Shown piece by piece: positions 52,189-61,023 of a stretch of 64,000 bases of DNA (positions within the stretch are counted from its first letter, which is position 1; every line of letters starts with the position of its first letter). Under the pieces are notes generated by a model. It was not told the DNA's origin. It did not search any database and worked only from the letters and a program-made list of their open reading frames with translations. This DNA comes from Dokdonella sp. (lineage in GTDB: Bacteria > Pseudomonadota > Gammaproteobacteria > Xanthomonadales > Rhodanobacteraceae): positions 124,001 to 188,000 of the forward strand of contig NZ_JAGIAG010000006.1 of NCBI RefSeq assembly GCF_017744955.1, read 5' to 3'. Position numbers and translations under genes: made by a program.

Positions 52189-53415
52189 TCACGCCGCCGG
52201 GCAGGTCTCCGCTCGCGGTCGGCGCAAGGTCGCCGCCGCCCACAGATAGATCGCCGTGCCGAGCAGCGCGGTGACCGCGCCGACGTAGCCGGTCGAGGTC
52301 CAACCGAGACCCGCGGTGATCGCCAGGCCGCCGAGCCAGGGTCCCAGCGCATTCGCCGCATTGAACGCGGCGTGATGCGAGGCGGCTGCCAGCGTCTGCG
52401 CGTCGCCGGCGACGTCCATCAGATGCGTCTGCAGCACAGGGCCGAGCGCGCCCATCATGCCGATCGCGACCGTCGCCGGCAGGATCGTCCACAGCGAACC
52501 TGCCGTCAGCGGAAACAGCAGCAGCACCGCCGCCGCGCCGAGCAGGATCACCGGCACCGCGCGGAAACGCAGGCGATCGAACAGCCAGCCGCCGGCGAGA
52601 TTGCCGATCACGCCGCCGAGTCCGAAGCCGGCCAGACCGAGCGGGATCCAGCCCGCCGATACGCGCGTCACCTGCAACAGCGTCGGCGCCAGATAGCTGA
52701 AGACGCAGAACAGACCGGAGAAACCGACCGCGCCGATCGCCAGCGCCTGCCACACCGGCAGGCGATTGAACGCGCGCAGTTCGTCGAGCGCGCGCTTCGG
52801 CGGCTCGGCACGATCGCGCGGCATGAACGCGGCGATCAGCAGCACCGTCGCCAGCGCGACCGCCGACACCAGCACGAACGCCCAGCGCCAGCCGATCGTC
52901 TGCCCCATCCAGGTCGCCAATGGATTGCCGATCAGGATCGCCAAGGTCAGCCCGAACATGGTCAGGCTCACCGCCTTGCCACGCTCGGCGGGCTTGCTGA
53001 TCGCCACCGCCGTCAGCGCCGACACGCCGAAATAGGCGCCGTGCGGCAACGCTGCGACGAAGCGTGCGAGCAGCATGCTCGCGTAGTCCGGCGCCGCGGC
53101 GCTGGCCAGGTTGCCGAGCGCGTAGAAGCCCATCAGCGCGAGCAGCAGGCGGCGGCGCGGCAGCCGTCCGCCGAGGATCGCCAGCAGCGGCGCGCCGACC
53201 ACCACGCCGAGCGCGTACGCGCTGATGATGTGGCCGACCTGCGGCTCGCTCACGCCGAAGGCCTTCACCATCTCCGGCATCAGCCCCATCGCGGAGAACT
53301 CGCTGGTGCCGATGGCGAAGCCGCCGAGGGTCAGCGCGGCGAGGATCAGGGCGCGATGGCGGCTGGATACCGCTGCGGTGATGGGAGCGGCTTGCGACGG
53401 AGCAATGGTTTCCAT
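52189..53415 (-). CDS. MFS exporter (AraJ/PbuE-like, DHA1 family)
   Basis: A 408-residue 12-helix transporter. TM1 is LILAALTLGGFAIGTSEFSAMGLMPEM, the DHA1 pattern of AraJ and purine-nucleoside exporters; the antiporter motif is GAPLLAILGGRLPRRRLLL. It should efflux sugars, nucleosides or drugs. An alternative start at 53433 would place the palindrome 53425-53441 inside the coding sequence, so the ATG at 53415 is preferred. It converges on the methyltransferase gene (4-base gap). Confidence 0.85.
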   Translation of the reverse strand: METIAPSQAAPITAAVSSRHRALILAALTLGGFAIGTSEFSAMGLMPEMVKAFGVSEPQVGHIISAYALGVVVGAPLLAILGGRLPRRRLLLALMGFYALGNLASAAAPDYASMLLARFVAALPHGAYFGVSALTAVAISKPAERGKAVSLTMFGLTLAILIGNPLATWMGQTIGWRWAFVLVSAVALATVLLIAAFMPRDRAEPPKRALDELRAFNRLPVWQALAIGAVGFSGLFCVFSYLAPTLLQVTRVSAGWIPLGLAGFGLGGVIGNLAGGWLFDRLRFRAVPVILLGAAAVLLLFPLTAGSLWTILPATVAIGMMGALGPVLQTHLMDVAGDAQTLAAASHHAAFNAANALGPWLGGLAITAGLGWTSTGYVGAVTALLGTAIYLWAAATLRRPRAETCPAA

Positions 53416-53424
53416 GAGGCCATT

Positions 53425-53441
53425 ATGCTGCATAGCAGCAT
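53425..53441. promoter_or_regulatory. Palindrome over the MFS exporter start
   Basis: ATGCTGC-ATA-GCAGCAT is a 7-bp inverted repeat just upstream of the exporter ATG. It is a candidate operator, for example of a GntR or LysR protein. No regulator gene is adjacent. Confidence 0.45.
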
Positions 53442-53567
53442 GCGCGGAAAATGAAATCGCGGATAGGCGGCTCTACCAGGCTTTCGATGTCGGCGATGCG
53501 CGCCGGATCGGCGGATCGGCGATATAGGCGCCGAATCCACCCATGCGCATTGCTATGCTTCGCCGCG

Positions 53568-53738
53568 ATGTCCGATCCGCAATCCGATCCGCGCCCGACT
53601 CCACCGGAACCGCCGCTACCCGGCGACTGCTGCGACAGCGGATGCGAGCGCTGCGTCTACGACATCTACGCGGACGAGATGACGATGTATCGCGAACGCC
53701 TGGCGCGCTGGCGCGAACGGCATCCCGAAGCGGAGTGA
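53568..53738 (+). CDS. Oxidoreductase-like domain (Oxidored-like) small protein
   Basis: A 56-residue protein with PLPGDCCDSGCERCVYDIYADEMTMY, the compact PF09791 pattern of four clustered cysteines followed by an acidic aromatic helix. Such proteins are short and often bind metal; their function is unknown. It is too short for most automatic calls, but the motif is distinctive. Confidence 0.8.
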   Translation: MSDPQSDPRPTPPEPPLPGDCCDSGCERCVYDIYADEMTMYRERLARWRERHPEAE

Positions 53739-53804
53739 AACTCGCGGCGAGCGCGAGGCGTGCATTGCTGCGCGAATCAGCAAGGAACTCCCGACGACGG
53801 TGCC

Positions 53805-54305
53805 TCAAGGCTGCTTCGACGCTGGTGGTACCAGACGCTCGTGCCATTCCGGCAGCAGCATCGCCGCGGCCGTGCCGTACCAGTCGTGGAATTCCGGCAC
53901 CATCTCGCCCTTCTGCACGACCGGATCGGTCTCGACCAGCGCGCGCGCCGCCTCGACCGTGTCGACCGAGAAGACGTACAAGCCGCGCCAGCCGGAAGCA
54001 TCCTTCGAGAACGGCCCGGCCACCGCGAGCTGGCCGGCCTTCGCCCAGCGCTGCATGTTGGCGAAATGGCCGGCGAACATCGCGTCGCGTTCGGGGCCGT
54101 CGGGCACGCGCTTCGCGCCGGTCTTGAGGATCACCAGCACGTACTTGCGCATGCCGCGCTCGTCGGCGCCGACGCGCCTGGCCAATTCAGCGTCGTAGGT
54201 GGCCGCCGGAGCGTTCGGCGGCGATTCGGCCACCGCGGCACGCGAAACGGCGAACGGGAATGCGAGGCAGGCGACGACGGAAAGCCACAGCGATCGGATG
54301 CGCAT
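53805..54305 (-). CDS. Exported YciI-like protein
   Basis: A 166-residue protein with signal peptide LSVVACLAFPFAVSRAAVA. The mature part is a YciI-type dimeric ferredoxin-like domain: MRKYVLVILKTGAKR, HFANMQRWAKAGQLAVAGPF and GLYVFSVDTVEAARALVETDPVVQKG. Cytoplasmic YciI homologues have unknown roles; an exported version is less usual. It lies 68 bases downstream of the YtcJ-like amidohydrolase gene on the same strand, so they are probably co-transcribed. Confidence 0.8.
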   Translation of the reverse strand: MRIRSLWLSVVACLAFPFAVSRAAVAESPPNAPAATYDAELARRVGADERGMRKYVLVILKTGAKRVPDGPERDAMFAGHFANMQRWAKAGQLAVAGPFSKDASGWRGLYVFSVDTVEAARALVETDPVVQKGEMVPEFHDWYGTAAAMLLPEWHERLVPPASKQP

Positions 54306-54373
54306 CGGACCGGTCTCCGCTGGCGACGGGAACCGAGTGTACGCGATCGCCGGTGCCGTCCCTTGCGCCGCGA

Positions 54374-56041
54374 TCAGCCGCCTTCGCGGGCGTACACGCG
54401 ACGCCCGCCGACCCAGGTCTCGAGCACCACGGTCGACCAGATCCGCGCCGGCTTGTCCTTGAAGACGTCGCGATCGATCAGCACGAAGTCCGCCCACTTG
54501 CCCGCTTCGAGCGTGCCGAGCGACTTTTCCGCATGACCGGCGTACGCCGCGTCGAGCGTGAACGCGCGCAGCGCCTCGGGCAGCGTCATGTCCTGGCGCG
54601 GATACCAGCCGCCGGGCGGACGGCCGTCGTGGTCCTGCCGCGTCACGGCGGAATACAGGCCGTAGAACGGATTGGGCGACTCGACCGGGAAGTCCGAACC
54701 CGCCGCGATCACCGTGCCCTGCTTCAGAAACGTGCGCCACGCGTAGGCGCCTTTCATGCGCGCCTTGCCGAGGCGGTCCTCGGCCATGTTCATGTCGGAG
54801 GTCGCATGCGTCGGCTGCATCGAGGCGATCAGGCCGAGCGTGCGGAAGCGCGGGATGTCGGCGGGATCGACGATCTGCGCGTGCTCGATGCGATTGCGCA
54901 GTTGCTTGCCGCCGTGCGCGACGTAGACGGCGGCGAACGCGTCGAGCACTTCGCGGTTGGCCGCGTCGCCGATCGCGTGCACGCCGACCTGGTAGCCCTT
55001 GCCGATCGCCTTGCCGATCATCGCGGTCATTTCGTCCTGTCGATGGAACAACAGGCCCTTGTTGCGCGCGTCGTCCGAATACGGCGCGAGCAGCGCGGCG
55101 CCGCGGCTGCCGAGCGCGCCGTCGGCGTAGAGCTTGACGCTGCGCACGTCGAGGAAGCCGTCGCCGTAGCCGGTCAGCGGACCGCTCGCCGCGAGGCGGT
55201 CGAAGTCGGCGCCGACGCCGCCGATCATCGCGTAGATACGCGCGGTGAGCTTGCGCGTGTCGGCGTAGCGCTTGAACAGCGCGACGGTGTCCGCGTCGAC
55301 ACCGGCGTCGTGCACGCCGGTCAGCCCGACGCGCGCCATTTCCGCCAGCGCGGCATCGAGCGCCTTCTCCGCCTCCTGCGCATCCATCGGCGGGATCTTC
55401 TTCGCCACCAGCTCCATCGCGCCGTCGACGAACACGCCGGTCGGCTTGCCGTCGGCGTCGCGCTCGATGCGTCCGCCGGACGGATCCTGCGTCTGCGCGT
55501 CGATGCCGGCGAGCTTCATCGCCGCGCTGTTGGCCCAGCCGGCGTGGCCGTCGACGCGTTCCAGCCAGACCGGACGATCGGCGACGACCGCGTCGAGTTC
55601 CTTCGCCGTCGGGAAACGGCCGAGCTTCCACACCGCCTGGTTCCAGCCCTGCCCTTGCACCCAGGCGGCCTGCGCCTGCGCGGCGGCGTAGGACTTGACG
55701 GTCGCGAGCGCCTCGTCGAGCGATTTCGTCGCCGACAGGTCGGCGCGCCGCAAGGCGACGCCGAGTCCCATCACGTGCGCATGCGCGTCGATCAGGCCCG
55801 GCAGCAGCGTGCGGCCCTTGCCGTCGAGCACCTCGGCCTGGCCCGCGCGCGCGGCGAGTGCGGCATGCGAACCGGTGGCGACGACCTTGCCGCGCTCCAC
55901 CAGCATCGCCTCGAAGCGTTGCAGGCGGCCCGAGCCGTCGAGCGTGTAGCCGTCGACGTGATCGACGAACAGGTCCGCCGCCGCGGCGGGAAGCGCGAAC
56001 AACGCGGCGGCGAGCAGGACGGGCAGACGACGCGGATGCAT
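54374..56041 (-). CDS. Exported YtcJ-like amidohydrolase
   Basis: A 555-residue protein with signal peptide LPVLLAAALFALPAAAA (an in-frame GTG two codons upstream is an alternative start). Metal-dependent amidohydrolase markers are LIDAHAHVMGLG (HxH), KLYADGALGSRGAALLAPY, the paired histidines in VHAIGDAANR and RIEHAQIV, and Asp in GSDFPVESPNP. YtcJ members hydrolyse N-substituted formamides and similar amides. The exported form fits the hydrolase-rich region. It is followed by the YciI-like gene. Confidence 0.88.
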   Translation of the reverse strand: MHPRRLPVLLAAALFALPAAAADLFVDHVDGYTLDGSGRLQRFEAMLVERGKVVATGSHAALAARAGQAEVLDGKGRTLLPGLIDAHAHVMGLGVALRRADLSATKSLDEALATVKSYAAAQAQAAWVQGQGWNQAVWKLGRFPTAKELDAVVADRPVWLERVDGHAGWANSAAMKLAGIDAQTQDPSGGRIERDADGKPTGVFVDGAMELVAKKIPPMDAQEAEKALDAALAEMARVGLTGVHDAGVDADTVALFKRYADTRKLTARIYAMIGGVGADFDRLAASGPLTGYGDGFLDVRSVKLYADGALGSRGAALLAPYSDDARNKGLLFHRQDEMTAMIGKAIGKGYQVGVHAIGDAANREVLDAFAAVYVAHGGKQLRNRIEHAQIVDPADIPRFRTLGLIASMQPTHATSDMNMAEDRLGKARMKGAYAWRTFLKQGTVIAAGSDFPVESPNPFYGLYSAVTRQDHDGRPPGGWYPRQDMTLPEALRAFTLDAAYAGHAEKSLGTLEAGKWADFVLIDRDVFKDKPARIWSTVVLETWVGGRRVYAREGG

Positions 56042-56180
56042 GCGCACGGTTCTCCGGGACGCGAGGACGATGCGCGAGCATAGCCATTTCGACGCCGAAG
56101 CGGCGGCACACGGTGCGCGTTCCCTGGTCGCCGCCGATCGCGTGCTTCTTTCCGATGACGCCGCGACGCCGACGCCGCCG

Positions 56181-56732
56181 TCACTTCGCGCGCGCGTACT
56201 CCAGGCGCACCGCCAGGCCTTCCTTGCCGTCGTGCCGCTCGTAGTACTCGTAGGTGAAATGGTCCGCGTCCTGGATGTGCAGGACTTCGCGCAGCGGGCT
56301 CAGCGCGCCCTTCGCATCCGGCGCCTGGCCGACGAAGGTGAACGCGTGCGTGGCGGCGTCGTAGCCGCCGTGCGCGAGGATCACGCCCTTGAAGTTCACG
56401 TCCATCCACAGGCTGCCGTAGTCGCCCGCGGCCTGGTCGTAGCCGAGATAGCCGAGGCCGTCGAACGGCTTGCCGGCCGCGTCGATGTGCAGCTCCTGGC
56501 GCAGATGCTGGCCGGCGAGGATCGGCGTGAACCTCGCCGTGCCGCGGTCGATCGCCGGCGGCTTGGCCGGGTCGGTCCAGAACGACTGGCGCACGGTCCA
56601 TTGCCCGGCGAGCCCTGCGAGCAGTTGGTGCTGCGGGCCGAGCGCGTCGGCTGCGGATGCGGCGGCGTGTGTGCACGGCGAGGCCAGCACCGTGGCGGCG
56701 GCGAGAAGGGAAAACAGGGATCGCATCGACAT
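56181..56732 (-). CDS. Exported DUF1579 protein
   Basis: A 183-residue protein with signal peptide SLFSLLAAATVLASPCTHA. DUF1579 features are HQLLAGLAGQWTVRQSFW, GKPFDGLGYLGYDQAAGDYGSLWMD and LREVLHIQDADHFTYEYYERHDGKE. The family is a beta-barrel of unknown role, often exported and found near regulators of lipid or stress metabolism. A divergent-like gap of 87 bases separates it from the upstream HTH gene on the same strand. Confidence 0.8.
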   Translation of the reverse strand: MSMRSLFSLLAAATVLASPCTHAAASAADALGPQHQLLAGLAGQWTVRQSFWTDPAKPPAIDRGTARFTPILAGQHLRQELHIDAAGKPFDGLGYLGYDQAAGDYGSLWMDVNFKGVILAHGGYDAATHAFTFVGQAPDAKGALSPLREVLHIQDADHFTYEYYERHDGKEGLAVRLEYARAK

Positions 56733-56819
56733 GACGGGACGTCCGGTGGCGGGAATGACGCCAGCGTGCGTATCGCCACGCGCAGCGTCCATGACCTCCG
56801 AGGTCATGGACGGCCGAAT

Positions 56820-57638
56820 CTACGCCGCGCGCTGCCGCGCCAGCTGCGCGCACACCGCCGCGGTGCGGTCGTCGGCGGGAAACGCGCACTCGATGCGCAG
56901 CTCGTCGAGCGTCACGTCGCGCGGCATCGAGAACGTGGTGATCGTCTCGAAGAAGCGCAGCTCGCCGAGCGGGCTGCGGAACGTCAGCGTCAGTACCGGC
57001 GCTGGCGGCTGGCCGAGGTCGGCGTGCCCCGGCGCGGGCACGTCCGGATAGGCGAGCACTTCGTCGAGCAGGCGGCGCGGCAGCGGATCGGTCGGCGCCG
57101 CGGCGATCTGCGCGCGCAGGTGATGCAGGAACTTCTCCGCCACTTCCGCCCAGTTGACGATGACCGGGCGGAAATCGGCCGGATCGAACACCTGATGCAG
57201 CAGGTTCGTGTGGCGACTGGCGCGCCCGTCCATCAGCAGCGCATTCACGCGCGCGGCGGCCGAGTTGGCCATCAGCACGTTCCAGCGCCGATCCAGCACG
57301 AAGGCCGGATACGGCTCCTGGTGCGACAGGATCAGCTCGACCGCCTGGCGCATCCGCTCCAAGGTCGGCGTCACCAGCTCATGCTCCGGATAGTCCGGCG
57401 CGTGGCCGACCGCCAGCAGCAAGGCGTTGCGATCGCGCAGCGGCATGTCCAGCGCCGCCGCGATGCGCGCCAGGATCTCGCGGCTGGGCCTGGCCTTGCC
57501 GGTCTCGATGTAGCTCAGATGCCGCATCGAAAGATCCGCCGCCAGCGCCAGGTCGAGCTGGCTCAGCTTGCGCGCGGCGCGCCATTCGCGCAGCAGGAGG
57601 CCCAAGGGCGGAGGCGATGCCTTCTTCGAGTCGTTCAC
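56820..57638 (-). CDS. XRE-type regulator with MmyB-like ligand domain
   Basis: A 272-residue regulator; the GTG start gives VNDSKKASPPPLG. The N-terminal helix-turn-helix is LREWRAARKLSQLDLALAADLSMRHLSYIETGKARPS (about 18-55). The rest (about 100-265) is the MmyB-like PAS domain: YPAFVLDRRWNVLMANSAAARV and a late LTLTFRSPLGELRFFETITTF. In actinobacteria these PAS domains can bind fatty acids. It may control the adjacent DUF1579 gene. A dispersed repeat lies upstream. Confidence 0.85.
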   Translation of the reverse strand: MNDSKKASPPPLGLLLREWRAARKLSQLDLALAADLSMRHLSYIETGKARPSREILARIAAALDMPLRDRNALLLAVGHAPDYPEHELVTPTLERMRQAVELILSHQEPYPAFVLDRRWNVLMANSAAARVNALLMDGRASRHTNLLHQVFDPADFRPVIVNWAEVAEKFLHHLRAQIAAAPTDPLPRRLLDEVLAYPDVPAPGHADLGQPPAPVLTLTFRSPLGELRFFETITTFSMPRDVTLDELRIECAFPADDRTAAVCAQLARQRAA

Positions 57639-57718
57639 GGATGCGGTCGGGAAATGCCTGCGCGCCGGGTGCCGGCGCTGCGTCGGCGCATCATCGCATG
57701 TGCCGCTTTCTCTCGTTC

Positions 57719-57841
57719 CCGTCATCTCCGCGAAAGCGCGAATCCATCGTGATTCTTCTCCGGCATGACCAGGAGCGAGAGGGAGGACCGCTCCGTCGGC
57801 TGTCGATGAGTGCCTCCCGCTTTCGCGGGAGTGACGATCCC
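57719..57841. repeat. REP-type inverted repeat element
   Basis: The left arm CGTCATCTCCGCGAAAGCGCG (from 57720) and the right arm, CGTCACTCCCGCGAAAGCGG on the opposite strand (57814-57836), are imperfect inverted copies of a palindrome of the CCCGCGAAAGCGGG form. About 70 unrelated bases lie between. It sits between divergent-transcript regions of the HTH gene and the serine hydrolase 3' end, with no coding capacity. Confidence 0.65.
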
Positions 57842-57881
57842 GTGGAGCCGGCGCGGATGACGAAGTCTTCCCGAGGCTCCT

Positions 57882-59411
57882 CTACCGGCGAAATTCCTGC
57901 CCGCGCCAGACGATCCGCCGGTCCCTGGCGTCGCACCGCAAGGGCTCCGGCGGCTCCATGGCGGCCGTGGACGCGGCGAACAGTCCCGATGCCGCGGGTT
58001 CGAGCCGCATCTCCAATTCGCCGACGCGTGCGGCGGATGCGCTCCCGTGCACGGTCACGCGCATCGTCCCGTACAACCGGTTCGTGAATTCCCCGGCGCA
58101 CGCTCGCAGCGTCGCCGCATCGGGCTGCCAGCGCCAGCCATCCCATTGCGCATCGGCACGCGCCTCGTCGATCGCCGCGCGCCGCTTCGCCGCCTTCGCG
58201 GCGACCTTCGCGGGATACGCCTGCGCCGCCTTGCTCAAGCGTTCCGCTTCGCCGGCTTGGCCGGTGGCGAGGCCGATGAACGCCTTCATCCATTCCAGTT
58301 GCAGACCTTCCATCGCACTGTCGCTGTTGGCCATCAGCGACAAGCCCGCGCGCGCGGACGGCACCAGCACGGTCACCGACACGGCCCCGTCGTACGAACC
58401 GGGATGCATCAATGCCTGCTGCCCGCGATAGGTGCAGGTGTACCAGCCCAGGCTGTAGCCGTTGCAATCGATCTCGCCGTCGGCGAGTCGCGCTTGCGCG
58501 ATCGGCCGCTGCGAGCGCTGCCATGCCGCCTCGGGCAAGGTGCCGTGCGATCCGCGCAGGCCGAGATTGACCTGCATCCAGCGCGCCATCGACGTCGGCG
58601 AGGCCCACAGGCCACCCGCCGCATGCATCAGCGCATCCGGCTTCGGCTTCAGCACGCGCCACTGCGTACCGTCCCACTGATGGTTCCAGGCCAGCTTTTC
58701 GGCGGGCACCGTGGAGGTGCGCGGCGAGATGCCGTCGAGCTGCAGCGGACGCAGCACGACGCGTTCCAGTTCCTCGCGCCAGGCGCGCCCGGTGCCGGCC
58801 TGCAGCGCGGCGCCGTAAATCAGGTCGCCGATGTTGGCGTAGCGGAAGCCGGCCGCCCGCGGCTTCACTTCGCTCGCCAGCAACCGCGGATAGTCCTCCG
58901 CCGGCACGTCGCGCACGTGCGCGGTGAGCACGTTGAGCGTGTCGGTCGACAAGCCTTCCTGGTGCGACAGCAGATCGGCCAGGGTGATCCGCTGCGGGTC
59001 CGCCGGCGCCGGCAGGCGCAGCGCCGGCCAGACCTCGGCCAAGGTCCGCGACAACGGCCATTCGCCACGCGCGTCGAGCACCGCGGCGAGCAAGCCGATG
59101 AAAGATTTCGTCTGCGAGGCGATGTAGAAACGCGTGTCGGCGTCGGCCGCGGCGTCGCGATCGGCGCGCCGGCGTCCGCGCACGTCGATCCACGGCGGCG
59201 CCTCGCCCTGCACGATCACGGCCGCCATCGCCGGCGCCCCGCCCGGTACGGTCATCACCGCATCCAGCGCCTGGCGAATCGGCGCGGTCAGCGCCGGCGC
59301 GACGGCCGATGCCGCGTCGGACTCGGCCGGCGGCGCCGCGGCGAGCGCGGCGCCCGCCCAGAGCGACAGAAAAACACCTGCGAACGCGGCACGCTTGCTC
59401 GATTCCGGCAC
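57882..59411 (-). CDS. Exported beta-lactamase-fold serine hydrolase
   Basis: A 509-residue protein; GGGAG five bases before a GTG start supports VPESSKRAAFAG. A signal peptide (AGVFLSLWAGAALAA) follows at once. The SxxK motif is S99-Q-T-K102 in FYIASQTKSF, the YxN element is FRYANIGD and GSYDGAVSV is a possible KTG substitute. Residues after about 390 form an extra C-terminal domain (ACAGEFTNRLYGTMRVTV), common in S12-type D-aminopeptidase/esterase proteins. The substrate is unknown. Confidence 0.85.
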   Translation of the reverse strand: MPESSKRAAFAGVFLSLWAGAALAAAPPAESDAASAVAPALTAPIRQALDAVMTVPGGAPAMAAVIVQGEAPPWIDVRGRRRADRDAAADADTRFYIASQTKSFIGLLAAVLDARGEWPLSRTLAEVWPALRLPAPADPQRITLADLLSHQEGLSTDTLNVLTAHVRDVPAEDYPRLLASEVKPRAAGFRYANIGDLIYGAALQAGTGRAWREELERVVLRPLQLDGISPRTSTVPAEKLAWNHQWDGTQWRVLKPKPDALMHAAGGLWASPTSMARWMQVNLGLRGSHGTLPEAAWQRSQRPIAQARLADGEIDCNGYSLGWYTCTYRGQQALMHPGSYDGAVSVTVLVPSARAGLSLMANSDSAMEGLQLEWMKAFIGLATGQAGEAERLSKAAQAYPAKVAAKAAKRRAAIDEARADAQWDGWRWQPDAATLRACAGEFTNRLYGTMRVTVHGSASAARVGELEMRLEPAASGLFAASTAAMEPPEPLRCDARDRRIVWRGQEFRR

Positions 59412-59596
59412 GACGACTCCCGATGGCGCGTGAGCGACGATGCCCACGCGCGCACCAGATACTTCCTCGGCAGCCACGGTTGCGGAAGGCCGATTCCGCT
59501 CCGCGCTGTCCCTTCTCCGCTCCGCCTTGCGTAGTTCCTTGCCGAGGCCGTCGCCTGCCCGCGAAACCGTTCGACCCGCCCACCATCGGAGCCACC

Positions 59597-60103
59597 ATGA
59601 AGCGCCTGCTGACCTGCCTAGCGTTCGCCGCCCTCGCCACGCTGTCCGCACGCGCGGACGAACCGCAATCGATGACCGCGCAAGTCGGCGACATCGCCTT
59701 CGAATCCGGCGACGCGGAAATCACCCTGGTTCCGATCGGCGACAAGTTCTCACTCAGCGCCTCGACCCGGGGCGCCGCCGCGTGGCCGCCGCCGAAGACG
59801 CGCGTCGACCGCTTGTCGATCGTCTGCGACGGCTTCGTGGACGGAAAGCCGCTGGTCCTCGACCACAAGGCGTTCGAGCGCAGCACCTGCGACGTCCGCT
59901 TCGAGAAAGGCACCCGCCCGATGGGCGGTTCGCCCGAGGCGGAATACCGCCTCGACAAGGACAGCGCCGAGAACCGCTTCGAGATCACGCGCGCGAACGG
60001 CAAGGTCTACGAAGGCACGTTCTCGTTCCGGCTGAAGGATGACCGGGGCGGCGCGGCCGCCGTCGCGAACGGTCGCTTCAAGGTCGAGGACCGGCAGCTG
60101 TGA
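59597..60103 (+). CDS. Hypothetical exported protein
   Basis: A 168-residue protein, not recognised. Signal peptide LLTCLAFAALATLSARA. The mature part is beta-rich (QVGDIAFESGDAEITLVPIGDKFSLSAS) with two cysteines (SIVCDGFVDG; ERSTCDVRFEKG) that could form one disulfide. A similar start is found in small periplasmic proteins of unknown role. It is divergent from the serine hydrolase. Confidence 0.6.
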   Translation: MKRLLTCLAFAALATLSARADEPQSMTAQVGDIAFESGDAEITLVPIGDKFSLSASTRGAAAWPPPKTRVDRLSIVCDGFVDGKPLVLDHKAFERSTCDVRFEKGTRPMGGSPEAEYRLDKDSAENRFEITRANGKVYEGTFSFRLKDDRGGAAAVANGRFKVEDRQL

Positions 60104-60198
60104 TGCGCTGAGGCGACGACGCCAGGTCGCGACGCGGGCACGACCGGCTCGCCCGCAGCCCTCTCTTTCGGCGGCGCGCGATCGCACCGCCGCCCCGT

Positions 60199-60876
60199 TC
60201 ACGCCGCCGCGCGCCGCAGCGAGCGGAACGGCACGTCCGCGCGCAGCCGGTAGCCGAGGCGCTCGTACAGCGCCTTCGCATGCGTGTTCACATAGCTGAC
60301 GTGCAGGAACGGCAGCCGACCGCCGGCCAGCGTGTCGTTGGTCAGCATCGCCGTCAGCCGCCGCGCGTAGCCGCGGCCGTGGAAGTCCGGATGCGTGCAG
60401 ATCGCGCTCATCTCGCGCGCGTCCGCGGTACCGAGGCGCTCGCCGATCATCGCCGCGAGGCGGCCGTCCTCGTAGATGCCGAAGTAGCGGCCGAGGTCCA
60501 TCGTGCGCTCGCGGAAGTAGTGCGGATACACCAGCGCGGTGAGTTCGAGCACGTCGGCGCGATGCGCTGGCGACAGCGCGACGATCGCCGGTCCGTCGAC
60601 GCCTTGCAGCGGCGCGTCGCGCACCATCTGCGCCAGCACGCCGAACGTCTCCAGCGTCCAGCCGGCCGGAACGCGCGGCACCGCGCCGATGAGATAGACG
60701 CTCTCGCCCGGCGCGACCAGTTGCTCCAGCGCCTCGGTCGCCTCGATCCCGTCCGCGGCTACGCCGAGGAACGGCGCGTACGCGGCCGGATAGCGCGCGA
60801 CCTCGCCGCAGCGCAGCGCCAGGTCGGCGTGGATGCTGTCCAATGCAGCCCAGAACGGATTGTCGATGCCGTGCAT
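60199..60876 (-). CDS. GNAT family N-acetyltransferase
   Basis: A 225-residue protein. The C-terminal GNAT (FR47-like) domain has EMSAICTHPDFHGRGYARRLTAML, whose R/Q-G-x-G-x-A loop binds acetyl-CoA (HGRGYAR). LHVSYVNTHAKALYERLGYR is the final conserved strand-helix. The N-terminal half (about 110 residues) is a diverged GNAT-like domain. The acceptor is unknown. It is divergent from the S9 peptidase with a 147-base spacer. Confidence 0.85.
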   Translation of the reverse strand: MHGIDNPFWAALDSIHADLALRCGEVARYPAAYAPFLGVAADGIEATEALEQLVAPGESVYLIGAVPRVPAGWTLETFGVLAQMVRDAPLQGVDGPAIVALSPAHRADVLELTALVYPHYFRERTMDLGRYFGIYEDGRLAAMIGERLGTADAREMSAICTHPDFHGRGYARRLTAMLTNDTLAGGRLPFLHVSYVNTHAKALYERLGYRLRADVPFRSLRRAAA

Positions 60877-61023
60877 GCGTTTCGCCTTCGCGCGCCGGAA
60901 CCAAGCACGAAATGGCGGACGGCGCACCCCCGACTTTCGACCGGCGTCCCGTTGGACACCGCGACGCTATCTTTGCACGATTGCACGGCAACTCGCGTCG
61001 CCGAAACCCGCCAAGGAAGCCTC

